Assembly: GCF_009870125.1 (NCBI RefSeq)
Contig: NC_046681.1
Span: 26,620,001 to 26,684,000, forward strand
DNA length: 64,000 bases
Origin: Drosophila pseudoobscura
Lineage: Eukaryota; Arthropoda; Insecta; Diptera; Drosophilidae
Direction of reading: 5' to 3'
In this document: piece by piece, positions 24,401 to 35,695 of the stretch
How the letters are laid out: every line of letters begins with the position of its first letter
Numbering within the stretch: position 1 is the first letter of the stretch
Notes under the pieces: model-generated
Seen by the model: the letters and a program-made list of their open reading frames with translations, nothing else
Told to the model about the DNA's origin: nothing
Database searches by the model: none
Position numbers and translations under genes: made by a program

Positions 24401-27400
24401 TACGGACAGCTTCCAAGTAATATGTTCATTAGAAAATTTGCATCAATAATTTGCATTTTCCTGCCACTTGACCCTGACATGCGGAAGGAGATTCGCTGCC
24501 TGTCCTTGTCTCTTCCTACATCTCTCTCAGAAGCGTGTAGGGTCTCAGAAGCAGCTTGAAATCTCATTATAGCCAACGAAGCATGTTCCACTCCCCAGAG
24601 AGGGAAAGCGAGGGAGAAAAGGACCAGGATGCCACGGGGGAAAGAGCAGCTTAAATAACTTTAAGCTGCTATCAGCAAAAGATTTTGTTGCAAAGTCTAA
24701 GCTCAATTTTCAGCTTTCAAAGGGGGGACGACACAGAGAGAGTCCACACAGTGGGGGGCGGGATGGAAAATGCAATTGCCAACAAGTGGGGGGTACAAAA
24801 TAAATTCTAGATTAAATATTATCAAGTGTGGCACGTAGCAGGAATTCTCGGGGGCAGGACTGCAAGTGGGTGTGTCTGTATGTGCTGCAATCTGAGCTTA
24901 CCAAAAAAATAGCAGGAAGAGAACTAGGGACATGGGTATCCATGTCCGTGCCCCTTCGCTCATTGTACTTACGTTGTATCCTTAGCAATATCGTTATTTG
25001 ATCGGAATCCGAAAAAGTTGGTGTTATACGCATGGCACGACACGTATACTCCCCGGCATCCGCCTGGCTGACATTCCTGATGTACAGACCGTTCGACAGG
25101 CGATTGTGCTTCGACGAGTTCACAGCTGATAGAAAAAAAGGGTTCGGATGGGGGATAGGGAAATAGTTGCATAGTTAACAAGTTTGCCATGCCACGTGGG
25201 GGGAGGAGAAAGTGGTGGGTGTACTCACTGTTTATGTATTCGCCATTGTAGAGCCAAGAGACTTCCGGTGCTGGCATACCCTCCACGAAGCAATTGACCA
25301 TCGCGTCGCGTCCTTCCCGCACCGACTGCACTTGTTCCGTTTTGCCAAATGAGATTTTCTCTAGTGGGGGTTCACAAATGGCAAGGAAGAAGGAAATACG
25401 TTGGTCAAATTACTCAGTAAATATTGTACATTGGGTCATGACATCCTGTACATATCTACATCTGTGTGTATGGACACTTTGATTTCTTTGCTGTTTACAT
25501 GGTATCTTTCTTGATTGGTAAGTTGACACACATTTGTGCAAAAGTACGTTAACTCGGGGTGATATTTAGAATACAGCTAATGCAGAGCACTATTCAATGT
25601 TGAAAACAGTCAGTCCAATATTGAAATGAAAGTTTGTTCTAGGAGGACCTACTTGAGGACCTGTTTTGAGAAGCTTTTCACCCTATCTAAATAGTTGAAA
25701 AAGAAAATTAGCTCTAGAACATAACTAGCGGTCTGGTTCTCGTTTTTCTCTATATGTGTTTCACATCTCTTATCACAATTAAATAAATAGATAACAAACT
25801 TTAAGCTTGTAGAATAAATTACTGAAAAATATCTAGTTGTTGGAAACTGGGACTCCCAATTAGACGGGCTTTAAAAAAAACATTCTCGAGGTAAGTCCAT
25901 TTTGTTTTGGCCAAGACTATAGGCCCAGGAATTTCACAGAGATGCGTTGTATCAGTTTTTGGAACTTAAAATAAATTTATATTTATTTGAAACATTTTTT
26001 GTTATTCCAAGCCAAGTTAAAGACTTTCTATGCGAACAGGTTTGGCAACAATTTTTATGACTTTCATTTTTCCCCTCTTTTTTTGTACCCAAGTCTGGAG
26101 CCAACTTACGATTTACGAGAAGTTCAAAGGAGGAAAAGAACTCGCGCTCGGTATTCACATTCCGATTCTGGTTGCCATTTCCATAGCCATTCACTTCGCA
26201 GGTCCAGTTGCCCCTGTCGTCCAACGAGATGTGCTCAAAGACCAGAGCCAGAAGACCTAGAAAAAGATGAAAGAGGAATGTAACTCCCATCCAATGGATA
26301 TAGTATCCACTGAGAGGATGAGCGGAGGACTATTACCCGTCTTCTTTTCGATGTGCACTCGACCCTTGGTGTTCTCACGGGTTTGGCCGCGGGGATCACG
26401 CCACTTGGTGTCGATATCCTTTTGTACTGTCTGGCAGAAGATGATGAAGGAGTCATTTACAAAATGCGTTATTGATGGCGTCGATGGCTGCAGCCTCAAC
26501 GGAGGCGAAGACGAGACGGGGGATGCGTTGCCTTCCAGATGTCCAAGGATTGCAGCTGCAATTGGAGAGAAAAAGAGAAAATTTTTGCATGAAATTTATC
26601 ACTTTTTCCGCGAGCTGAAAGCTTGGATGGCAGGGCTAAGGAGTAAGCCTGTCAGGCAGGAGTTGGCGGTAGATGAGGTCAAAGGAATGGACCTAGATGG
26701 TAGTTCTGCTCATAAAAAATAATCATAATTCATATGGACAGCCAGTAGGTTTTTTATTTCATTTTTCCACAGTACTTTATCGTATCGTTATTCGTTTTTC
26801 CTTTTATTTCACTGGATTTAATTAGCTTTTCATTCGCCTCCGCCTCTGCCTCCATTGAATGCATGAATCTCTAAATAGAGAGTATATTCCTTGTGAAATA
26901 TTCAAGCATCTGATTAACCCCTCTACCCCTTCAAACCCCTTTCAACTTTGTGTTGCATTTTTAATAGAAATTCCTTTGCTGCAGTCTCGCGTTCTGTTTT
27001 TTATGGAGAGAGAGAAAGACAAATTGACGAGCAAGGAAAGAAATACTGATTTTTTAAATTATAAAAACAAGAAAATTACAATATGAATTATCAAAAGTAG
27101 GAAAAACTATCAAAAAAAATATATTGTGCATCATTTGATTGACGAATCACATAAAAATGAATTTAAATAAATTAAATCAAACTTACAAATTGTATAAAAG
27201 ATGTACACGGACAAAAAAATACATGCTATAGAATATGGAAATATGCAACAAAAAATGTTTAAATTTGTATTCTATTTGCATTGATTAAATGTTGTTTGTG
27301 CAAACACTCGGGGAAACGGGAATACAATTTTGAACAGATTCCTGCAGCGCAAAAATTCCTTAAAATCGGATTAAATTATTAGTATTTGTATATCTTTTAA

Positions 27401-30400
27401 AAAAGGTACGGATGCTTTTGAAACGTATGTTATTGCCACATATTTATATGAAACTATTATTCTCTGTTAACCGATTAATAAGATTATCGTTATGTTTTTA
27501 CTAGGCCTGATGTTTGAGGTGAAGATTTGCAACATTTAGTACCAATGTATTAAACTTCCACTGAACGTGGAACTGCCAGTGTTACGACGTTCATTACGCC
27601 AAAGGTAGCATTCGTTTCAGGGTTTATTTTTAATTTAATTATCAATTCACATCACCAATAAAGCCAAAATAGAAAAAAAAAATATAAAGTGGAGCCAGTA
27701 AAACAGTAAAACTCATTTCAGCGTAATTTTTTCCGCACAGCAATAAATTTAGTTCACTTTTCTAAGTAATTTTTTGTAGAAGAGCATTTCATCGACATCC
27801 TTTTATTTTGTTATACCCAAAGGGACGCATTCCTGAATTCCCACCACGCGATATTTTTCCTTTTTTTTATGGCCACCACGCCCATCCGGCTAACCTTTAT
27901 CCGTTTTACCCCGCGACTCTTCAGTAATGGGACTGACTAAAATTTCCGATAAACAATTTGAGAGGTTTTTTTGGTGCAGACAAAATTGAAAATAAATACC
28001 CAAAAACTATTTGCAAAAAAACAGGAGTACAAAAAAGTTGTTCCCTTGTTTGCTTTCATTTTTAATATTTTATTTATATTATTTGTTTGCTGCTGTGTTT
28101 CTGATAGCTGGCGAAAATAATGATTGGTAATTGAATCTATTGGTAGCAGAGGAAAGCACAATATATTTGTTATTCAATCTGTAGGTTAGGTTAGTCAATG
28201 TATTATTCAAGCTAAAAGTTTTTCATGAAATTCTGGTTGAATTTTGCATAAAATAAAAGGGAAACGAAAGAACAGTTAGACATTTGAATAATTAAAATAT
28301 GCTTTTTGATTATTGAAATATTCACGCAGTAGTTTTACGAACTTTTAAGAATTTTTTTTGTCAAGAAACATTTAACTAAAATTTGCATTTTGTCAGTCTC
28401 AATTTCATAACAAAATAAAATTAATTTTCAAAAATATTTCAACGCTGCTTCATCAAAGAACTTTAGCCAATTAATTTGAAAGATTTTTACTAATATCTAA
28501 TGTCATTTCCGTCTTTGGCCTGTCCTGGCCAGGTCCAATGCTGCCATCCCACACCCTTCTCGAAAACCATCGAAAACACTTGGCCCAGAGAGTGAGGCAA
28601 CAAATCCATCAAATTGAATTTAATAATATTTTATTTGAGTGGCAAAATGCTACGTACGTAATACGTATGTACATATGTGTGCGCAAAATGTTCGAGTAAA
28701 TCCAATAAAAATTCAAATTCGCCTTTTAAAAATTTTGTAAGCAATACGCACACGTAACATATAATGTAGTATATATATATGTATATATTTGATATATTCA
28801 TATGTATGTATCAACACATGCACATATAAACGGAGGTACAATTTCTGCAATTGGATTGTTAGGGCTGGGCTCCTTTGTGTGCTGCATATCAATCATCCTG
28901 AAGTCGCTGATAGTCTAAGGGGAGGTTGAGGTGCCGGAGCACTAGTACTGAAAGGTAATATCCTTTCAATTTGTTCTGCATCAGCATATTTTTTATGCGA
29001 TTTTATATTGAATCCAATATTGTTACATTTTGTGTAATTTAGGTCTTGTAAAATGTAAGAAAATTGTAGCAGGAAGCATTTGCAGTACTTTTAGGATGTG
29101 TTTATTCTGCATCATCGTCTGCTATTTCCCAGCTATGTTCTGTCTGTAGCAACATTCTTTCTTTGTTATAATCCAGAAAAAGGAAAACAGGCTTCCATTA
29201 TTGCCAAGATTAAAAGATTATTGCATCTTTTTTAGTAATTTTTAGAGAGCTGATTAAATTTTTCATGTTTCTTGGATGCCAATAAGATCCGTGATATAAT
29301 TCCACATTCATTGCTAAGCTATGGATATATATCTAGACTTTGTTGTTTCGTAAGCCTATCCTCTTTTTATCTTTCATTTCTATCCAATCTCTATAAATAG
29401 TTTTGTTCTACATAGAATGTCTTTACTTTGAGATACTTGTTCTCTTTCTTTGCAACATTTCAAAGCTTGTCAAGTGACTTGAGATGGGTACTTACATCTT
29501 CTTCATCTACTTCCCCATACTTGACCCCATCTCCCACCACCTACTCTGCCTCCTACTTTCTTTATATTTGCCCATCCCCTCATTTTACAGTGTTCCCTTT
29601 GGTCTAATGAATTCCCACATCTTTGCCATCTTTGCCATCATTTGCGTTTCATCTTCAAGGGGCCTCGTGGCCATGGGCTAATGTGGGTTAAGGTTGCCCC
29701 AACACGCCCTATCTTGCCGCACATGGGTTGCTTAGTATCACTCACGTTTCCCCTCCACTAAAATGTTCCATTCCATACTTTTAGGCGGTGCATGGGGCGT
29801 ATGTGTAATATTTTCTTGCCACATTGCAAACAATAAATTCCTCTTCGGGTGTTTTGCTGCAGAGACAACAGAAGTTTTCCGCAAAAAACAACAAAAAAAT
29901 GCCCATAAAGAAAGAAATGTTTCTCTCTGAGTGCTTAATTCCACTAGATTTGAACACGAGAACAGAGATTTGAAAAGCGAGAGAGAAACGAAGGAAACAA
30001 ACATTTCTTTTAGTTGGATGAACATTTCACGCTAAAAAGTATACAACAAAAATAGTACTAAAAATCATTGAAATAAAAATTCAAATGGTTTCAAATGGTA
30101 TCGTACATTTTTTAATATTTTAAAGTATTTTTGTTAACTGTATTTAAATTACAAATAAAATAATCTTGATAATCTTTACACCACCTTTCTGGCATTGCTT
30201 TTTATCGCCTTTCTAGGCATCGTAAACTTTCATCCGATATCATTAAAGCCCCATCAAAGTAATCCACCCACGCCCACACCCACACACACCCCTAGCCACC
30301 CACAGGCAGCAACCTACTCGGCACAAAAGCAAAGCCAAAATTAACATGGCCAAAAGCAAAAGTTATGCCAAAACAAATGAACTCATTTGGCATTCATTTC

Positions 30401-30638
30401 ATTTATGAAAACAGAACAAGAAAGAAAAAATTTATTGTGGAAAGAGAAACTTTGTGCCACAAAAGCAAGAGTTACGAGTACTTTTGCTTAAGGGGTAAAC
30501 CACAGTATAGAATCCTTTCTTTTAAGGATGGAGGATGTAGGGTAGAGAGGGGGAGAACGGGGGCTGATCGGGGATTATCCTACCATTCTGTGAGAGGAGC
30601 AGCAGAAGCAGCGAGCAGACGACTATCAAAGTATCCAT
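21455..30638 (-). CDS. Secreted/GPI-type cell-surface protein: 3 Ig + 1 FN3
   Basis: Seven coding exons on minus: 30638-30584, 26555-26337, 26256-26110, 25360-25229, 25125-24973, 22238-21750 and 21639-21455. They sum to 1380 nt (459 aa), and every junction is phase 1, typical of Ig/FN3 modules. Exon 1 is a signal peptide (MDTLIVVCSLLLLLLSQN). Ig1 spans exons 2-3 (Cys in IIFCQTV, Trp in DTKWRD, DDRGNWTCEV). Ig2 spans exons 4-5 (VNCFVEG, VSWLYNG, DAGEYTCRA). Ig3 is in exon 6 (LSCDAMG, FTWLHNG, FGDYKCKV). An FN3 domain fills the rest of exons 6-7, ending near LAGLSDWS. The C-terminus is a short hydrophobic tail (VYALILALIYA) that suggests a GPI signal. The architecture resembles the fly fipi (CG15630) protein and other neuronal adhesion molecules such as Wrapper and Klingon. 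Fipi is my first guess, but I did not assign the symbol without alignment. Confidence 0.85.
22239..24972 (-). other. Intron between Ig2 and Ig3 exons
   Basis: A 2.7-kb intron of the Ig/FN3 gene. It holds a CA microsatellite at 22350-22374, a GTCGTC-rich run near 23456-23498 and a CTG run near 23806-23822. No further exon seen. Confidence 0.7.
22350..22374. repeat. (CA)12 microsatellite
   Basis: Uninterrupted CA dinucleotides in an intron of the Ig/FN3 gene. Confidence 0.9.
25361..26109 (-). other. Intron between Ig1 and Ig2 exons
   Basis: A 0.75-kb AT-rich intron of the Ig/FN3 gene, bounded by GTAAGT (minus strand, 26109) and CACTAG (25361). Nothing else recognised. Confidence 0.75.
26556..30583 (-). 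other. 4-kb first intron of the Ig/FN3 gene
   Basis: It separates the signal-peptide exon from Ig1, starting with GTAGGA on minus. Strongly AT-rich, with poly-A/T tracts and TATATA/GTATGTAC runs around 28640-28810. I find no nested gene. Confidence 0.65.
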
Positions 30639-31221
30639 AGCTCCAGTAGTGGGTTATCCTTTATTCAGTTATAATCCTTAATCCTTAATGGTTAATGGTT
30701 GATGGTTAATTTCACTGAAATTGCTTTCTGTTGTAGATTTTTTTGAGTTTATTTCACTTGGACTTTCGTGTTATCCCTTCTTGAGAACCTTGGCAGTTAA
30801 TTATGAGGCTGTTCACTTGAGGGATAATGGCACAAGACTGCCGGGGCGACTCATGTGTCAACCGTGGCCGGAAAAGCGGCAACAACAACACTTTCACTTT
30901 GGCCAGGACAATGGCCAAGGCAATGGCATGACATCATCAGCCTCATGGGCATGGGCATGGGCATGGCCAACATCATCATTCGCTTTTCGGCTGTTGTTTT
31001 TTTGTGGTTCTTTTGCTTCCGTTTATATATCTTTTTCTTAGGCACTGGCACTTGGGGAAACACTTGGATTCAGAGAGATGGGCAGGACACGCGGTGGTGG
31101 GCCGGTGGTGAACATTTCCGGTGACATATCCTGCGAACGACTTTCCCACGTTCAAATTCTCGCGCTCTACTTGGCGAACGGCCGTCGTCCAAGGCTGTGG
31201 CCTCGTCGTTGGGCATTCAGG

Positions 31222-31256
31222 CGATCCATTGCAGGCGGGCGACGGTATTCGACTGA
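31222..31256 (-). promoter_or_regulatory. Inr + DPE core promoter of the Ig/FN3 gene
   Basis: On minus, TTTCAGTC is a perfect Drosophila initiator with its +1 A at 31254. Counting 3' from it, GGATC begins exactly at +28 (31227), a full match to the downstream promoter element RGWYV. There is no TATA box. The site lies 616 nt upstream of the signal-peptide ATG of the Ig/FN3 gene, on the same strand, and nothing else nearby could use it. Inr-DPE promoters are common on developmental genes. Confidence 0.6.
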
Positions 31257-32006
31257 AACTGCATTCGCACACGGAGGATACTCCCCGACAGGACTGGACT
31301 CGGGCTCTCAACGAAGTTCACGCGAGCGCGTTCGAGCGGGTTACTCCTTTTCTGGCCTTCTATTTCCTCTATTTCCAGCCGCGTTCACGTTCGAATCGTT
31401 GCGAAATCAGAAAATACACTGAAGTCATCGTGAGTCCTGTGGCATCCTTTTTGGCGTATCGCCAGGAAGTCGGCCGAAAAGGAAAAACTTCTTCTTGCAC
31501 GCAACTTCGTGGGAATCGCAATGTTGGCACACTTTTCCGTCGTCCTCGGGGGAAACATTGTTGCCGGCGAGAGGGATGTTTAGACACAATTTCTAGTTCG
31601 AAATGTTGCAGGAGGACTTTTCAGGGGGAAGGATTTGTGGTGGAAAGCCTCTTTTTGTGTTAGGGGAAACAGAATGTGAAATAATTTTCACCGATTTGCT
31701 ATAAAGGATGAAGTGAAGGATGATGAGCTTTCTTGGGTATAAATCTGTGCCCTACTTGGACAGGACCAAAGTTGAGGTTTGGAACAGTTTCTAACCCTGG
31801 TGTCCTATATTATGGGAGAATATTATGGCATACTTCCTATAAATATAAACAAAACCAAGTTTGGTCATCCAGAAGGAAGAAAAGTGAATATCTAGTATAA
31901 CAATTTATCTGAAAAAATTGTAGTATAACCTCTCAATCCTTTAACCAAAAAAACTCATAAATTCTCATGCAAAAGCTTTTATTTATTCAATCGGGAATCA
32001 TTCACA
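31257..32006. other. Intergenic, Ig/FN3 promoter to Nplp4-like gene
   Basis: The part to about 31660 is relatively GC- and CpG-rich, as upstream promoter DNA often is, and carries a long but motif-free frame. The rest is AT-rich. No gene recognised. Confidence 0.5.
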
Positions 32007-32232
32007 TCAACCATAGTAGACGTAGGGCGAGGCATAGCCCACAGCGGGATAGCCAGCCGAGTAGACAAACTGGGGCACCGGTGCCGGATTGGGGCCCGGC
32101 GCAGGGGCAGGCACAGCGAGGACAACAGCCAGCAGAGCGGCGAGCAACAGGAATACCTGAGGAATATATGGGAAACACTTGGGTATCAAAGGGAAGGGTA
32201 GGCCTTTGGCAAACACTCACCAGCTTCAGCAT
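32007..32232 (-). CDS. Nplp4-like small secreted tyrosine-rich peptide precursor
   Basis: Two exons on minus: 32232-32221 (12 nt, MLKL) and 32156-32007, giving 53 aa. A signal peptide (MLKLVFLLLAALLAVVLA) is followed by a Pro-Ala segment (VPAPAPGPNPAPVP) and a Tyr-rich tail ending SPYVYYG. The gene copies the layout of Nplp4: a 12-nt first coding exon, a phase-0 intron after the fourth codon, the same AVPAPAP junction and a YYG terminus. It is most likely a paralogue by inverted duplication. A TATA box lies about 75 bp upstream of the ATG. Function is unknown; candidates are a secreted peptide or a structural, cuticle- or immune-related peptide. No basic cleavage sites are present. Confidence 0.82.
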
Positions 32233-32302
32233 GATGGAAAGAGTTAATTCTACGACTTGACAAACAGAATCGAACTGCACTCGATGTTTGCTCGATTGCA
32301 GC

Positions 32303-32310
32303 CTTTTATA
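32303..32310 (-). promoter_or_regulatory. TATA box of the Nplp4-like gene
   Basis: TATAAAAG on minus, starting at 32310. An initiator-like GCAGTT with its A at 32276 lies about 34 bp downstream, leaving a short 5' UTR of about 44 nt. Confidence 0.65.
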
Positions 32311-32311
32311 T

Positions 32312-33682
32312 TCGGATAACAAACATTGCGGAATAAAGAAAGGGAAGGGGGTCACCGAGGAAGGGAGGGAGTCTAAGCAGCTTTATTGTAGTGCTGCTGT
32401 CATCACACTGCTGACTGCATCGGGAGACCCGGGGACCCGTTCCCACATTTTGTTATTCCATTTGCATTCGTTGGCCAAGTTTATGGCTCATTATCGGGCT
32501 TAACGCGCTCGGTTCGCCTAATGCCTGCCAAATGCGAATACAAAGAACATTATTGTTTCTTAATCTGTTTGCCCACTATATGCCGTTAACGACATCGTCA
32601 CTACCATCATCATCATCAGCAGCAGCTAGCATCCTCCTCGACTCACTTCCTCCCATCCTCCATACTCCTCCAAAGAGTGTCGCTCTTTATTTTGACTCTT
32701 TTTTACTGGATTCTTTTGGTTTGGCTCTTCGTCACGGGTAAACATTTGGCTTTGTTTTGGTTGAATTCGATTGATTTCGGAATTGAAAAGTACATGATTT
32801 CGCAGTTTTTATGTGATACACTTTGGGGGCACGAAGGCGATGATATAAGAGGATTTGTTTTGGCAATACGAATGGAAGAGAACTTGAAAGTATTATTCTA
32901 AACAATGAAATGTGAAGTACTTATTATAGAAAGTTCTTTATTTATAAAAAGAGTATAAGAATGTTAAGATGAGAATATCATCCTTCTAATGAAATGATAA
33001 AGAAAAAGTGTGCTACCCTTATATTCTAAGATCGAATGAAAAATGATTTAAATTAAGCATTCCTCACTTCAAATATTTTAGAGATGTAGGGCCTCTTGAA
33101 AACGCTTAAACTGAAATCTCATTGAGTGTAATTTCCTTCTTAATCAGTTAAATTATTGTATGGACATTGAATTTCTTCAATACTTCGCCCACAATATTTC
33201 TGCGCAATTGATTGTAACTGAATTTGAGTCGCCAAATACTTGAAATTTTGTTAAGAACCAATACGAGTACACCCGACAATGTCTGGAGATCATCAATCAC
33301 CTGAATAGAAGCCAAAAGTGGCGACAAGCAATCCCCAATTAAAATGCACTGAGCGTAGCTCGCAAAAATTCTACTATCTCACTGTGCTGAAATCACGATA
33401 CATTGAAGGCCAGTTCTATAACCGAGAGTGATTCCATCGCCGGAGATCGACAAAGAATAAGAAGTCATTAGAATGCGAAGGGAAATTGGTGTTCTCGTCT
33501 GTCAAAAACTATCAAAATAGAATCAAAATACAAATACAAATACAAAACGAAAACGAAAACTATTGCGGAATGATGTGAGCAAAACAGAAATGGCCATAAA
33601 TCCCATAGAGTGCTTCCAGAAGTGCGACATCATAAATAAGTCATGAGTGTGACAAATTCGGGGACTGGGAGATAGCTACGAG
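32312..33682. other. Intergenic between the divergent peptide genes
   Basis: About 1.4 kb between the two head-to-head TATA promoters. It contains an ATC/AGC-rich patch near 32605-32632 and otherwise AT-rich DNA. It presumably holds shared enhancers. No exon or RNA gene seen. Confidence 0.5.
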
Positions 33683-33690
33683 TATATAAG
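33683..33690 (+). promoter_or_regulatory. TATA box of Nplp4
   Basis: TATATAAG, 97 bp before the Nplp4 ATG. Start sites in the TTCAACAGCATCAAAC stretch (about 33706-33720) would be correctly spaced. Confidence 0.7.
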
Positions 33691-33779
33691 ACCCGTGAGT
33701 GGGCTTCAACAGCATCAAACCACAAAGTGCAATCGCTTCAGTAGCATCAGAAACCAGAAGGAAAATCAATTCAAGCAAA

Positions 33780-34095
33780 ATGTTCAAGCTGGTAAGTTTT
33801 AGAACGGTTAAGGACCTATCCTCAGGAAAGGACTTCAGAACTAAATGCGAATTCCCAACCCATATCTATATCTAATACCATATTCCACCATATCTGTTCA
33901 CAGCTGGTCGTTGTCTTCGCCGCCCTCTTTGCCGCTGCCCTGGCCGTGCCTGCTCCTGCACCACTGCCACGCGCCGCACCAGCCCCCATTCCCGTTGCCA
34001 GTCCGGAGCCCGCACCCCAGTTCTACTACGGAGCCAGTCCCTACGCCTACTCCGGCGGCTATTATGCTGCCTCCCCCTACTCGTACTACGGCTAA
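33780..34095 (+). CDS. Nplp4: Neuropeptide-like precursor 4 (Nplp4)
   Basis: Exons 33780-33791 (MFKL) and 33904-34095, giving 67 aa. The signal peptide runs MFKLLVVVFAALFAAALA. It is followed by a Pro/Ala-rich spacer (residues about 19-42) and a Tyr-rich C-terminus beginning QFYYGASPYAYSGGYY and ending SPYSYYG. This is very close to the D. melanogaster Nplp4 precursor as I remember it, whose C-terminal YSY peptide was found by peptidomics. No dibasic site precedes the peptide, so processing would rely on other cleavage or on signal peptidase alone. A TATA box lies upstream and AATAAA at 34258 follows. The gene is head to head with its paralogue 1.55 kb away. Confidence 0.92.
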
Positions 34096-34257
34096 GTGCT
34101 GTGGCTTAACCCCTGGATTGGATGGCTAACAAACACCCGCACAAATGGTCGGCGATTCGTGATAATGGACTTGATAATGGACTTTGGAATTTGAGCTAAT
34201 TAAGTTTTTCTCTTCAGTCATAAAAGTTTTTCAAAAAAGCGCACAAAAAAATGAACA

Positions 34258-34263
34258 AATAAA
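34258..34263 (+). terminator. Nplp4 polyadenylation signal
   Basis: AATAAA about 160 nt after the Nplp4 stop codon, followed by T-rich sequence. Confidence 0.65.
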
Positions 34264-34391
34264 AATGTTGCAAAATTGATTTTTGATGACAATTTCGTTT
34301 TGGTAGAATCGAGCTTCTGCTTTCGCTGTGGGTAACAAAAAGTAAGGCCCAGTGGAAATTGTGAATCAGTTTGGACGGCAGCATCGCAAAT

Positions 34392-34463
34392 GGTTCCATG
34401 GTGTAATGGTTAGCACTCAGGACTCTGAATCCTGCGATCCGAGTTCAAATCTCGGTGGAACCT
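34392..34463 (+). tRNA. tRNA-Gln (anticodon CTG), copy 1
   Basis: 72 nt starting GGTTCCATGGTGTAATGG. The acceptor stem GGTTCCA/TGGAACC pairs fully. The anticodon loop CTCTGAA reads CAG, and GTTCAAATC forms the T loop. CCA is not encoded and there is no intron. A T6 run about 18 bp downstream can end Pol III transcription. Confidence 0.96.
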
Positions 34464-34514
34464 GAATTCTGCTTCGCGGTATTTTTTATAGAAGTTCGAA
34501 TGGAAATATTATGT

Positions 34515-34618
34515 GGTATGCATTTTTGATAAGCTACGAGTAATGTGTACTCTGACACTAAAAAGGTATGCATTTTTGATAAGCTACGAGTAATATGTAC
34601 TTTGACACTAAAAAAAAA
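34515..34618 (+). repeat. Two tandem copies of a 50-bp unit
   Basis: Copy 1 begins GGTATGCATTTTTGATAAGC at 34515 and copy 2 begins identically at 34565. They differ by two substitutions (GTGTACTC versus ATGTACTT) and in the length of the closing A run. The pair lies between two tRNA-Gln genes. Confidence 0.9.
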
Positions 34619-34827
34619 GGTAAGGTATTTTTAAAAGTATATTTATACTTTTTTTGTGCATTATATTTTTATTACATTGTTATGTATAAATACGTACAAT
34701 TTCCAATTGTTGTTTCATTTCTATATGGAATGAAAAGATACAAAAATCGGCCTCTGTAAATTGGTAACTCAGCATTTTATGTGCTCTATGAAGTATCTTT
34801 ATGAGTTTTGTCCAACTTTTGTCAGGT

Positions 34828-34899
34828 GGTTCCATGGTGTAATGGTTAGCACTCAGGACTCTGAATCCTGCGATCCGAGTTCAAATCTCGGTGGAACCT
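34828..34899 (+). tRNA. tRNA-Gln (anticodon CTG), copy 2
   Basis: Identical over all 72 nt to copy 1, in the same orientation, 364 bp downstream. T-rich sequence follows for termination. Confidence 0.96.
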
Positions 34900-35695
34900 T
34901 GATATAAAATTTTCTTTATTTTAATTTTAGGTTTCTTAATTGTGTATTTGTGTAATTACATTTTACTTATAAGCTCCACTTTAAGTAAATTGATTTAAAT
35001 TAATCTAAAACAAAATTAAAAAAGCTCGCTGACTCTTCTTGGTTTATGAACTGCCTAAATGGTTTATGTCTCTGGTGAGAGCAACATTTTCCGCGATATG
35101 AAAAGCATTCGAATGAGGAAATGTTTTTCTTCCGGATAGAAAATAGTCATTAGTAATGTTTAAAATAATTTCGGAAACAGAATATAAATTAGCTAACGGA
35201 AATAGAGTACAAAGAGGACCGGTTGACAAGCAAAAAGTGTTAAAATTACATAACATTTCTCGCGCACTTACGTTTTATGCTTTCATCTTATTTGCTTAAA
35301 CCTTATTTTAGACACAATCAAAGAAAAGGAAGTGCTTAGAATTAGCCAGTCATTTGGACAATTATTTCATTAATCGGACAAAATTATTTATTCAGGGCTC
35401 AGCTTCCTTCCTAGCTAGTTAAATCAAATCGAATATCAAAATCGACGAATTTGAGTTCCGATCATGGACAGAGAGCAATTAACCCGTTGTCGACCAGTGG
35501 GTATCAAAATTTTATATCTTGAAGAATTTTAGCTCAGTTTAGGGTAGAGATATCGTGGTTTTTTTATGCAAGGATGAAGGATAGGATAGGATGCAGCTAC
35601 AGGAGTAATTTGCAAACAGTACTCTTCGCGGTTTAACTAAAGTTTCTCACCTGTTTAAATAAATTTCTGTACACCTTAGCCCGGTCATTTCTTTC
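34900..35695. other. AT-rich interval, tRNA copy 2 to HECT-ligase promoter
   Basis: About 0.8 kb. No exon or RNA gene recognised. The right edge leads into the promoter motif array. Confidence 0.5.

Noticed and set aside
26267-26722. 151-codon plus-strand frame
   Set aside because: Antisense shadow of the first Ig exon of the minus-strand Ig/FN3 gene.
31121-31663. 180-codon plus-strand open frame
   Set aside because: It overlaps the predicted Inr-DPE promoter of the minus-strand Ig gene and shows no protein signature; a CpG-rich stretch gives chance open frames.
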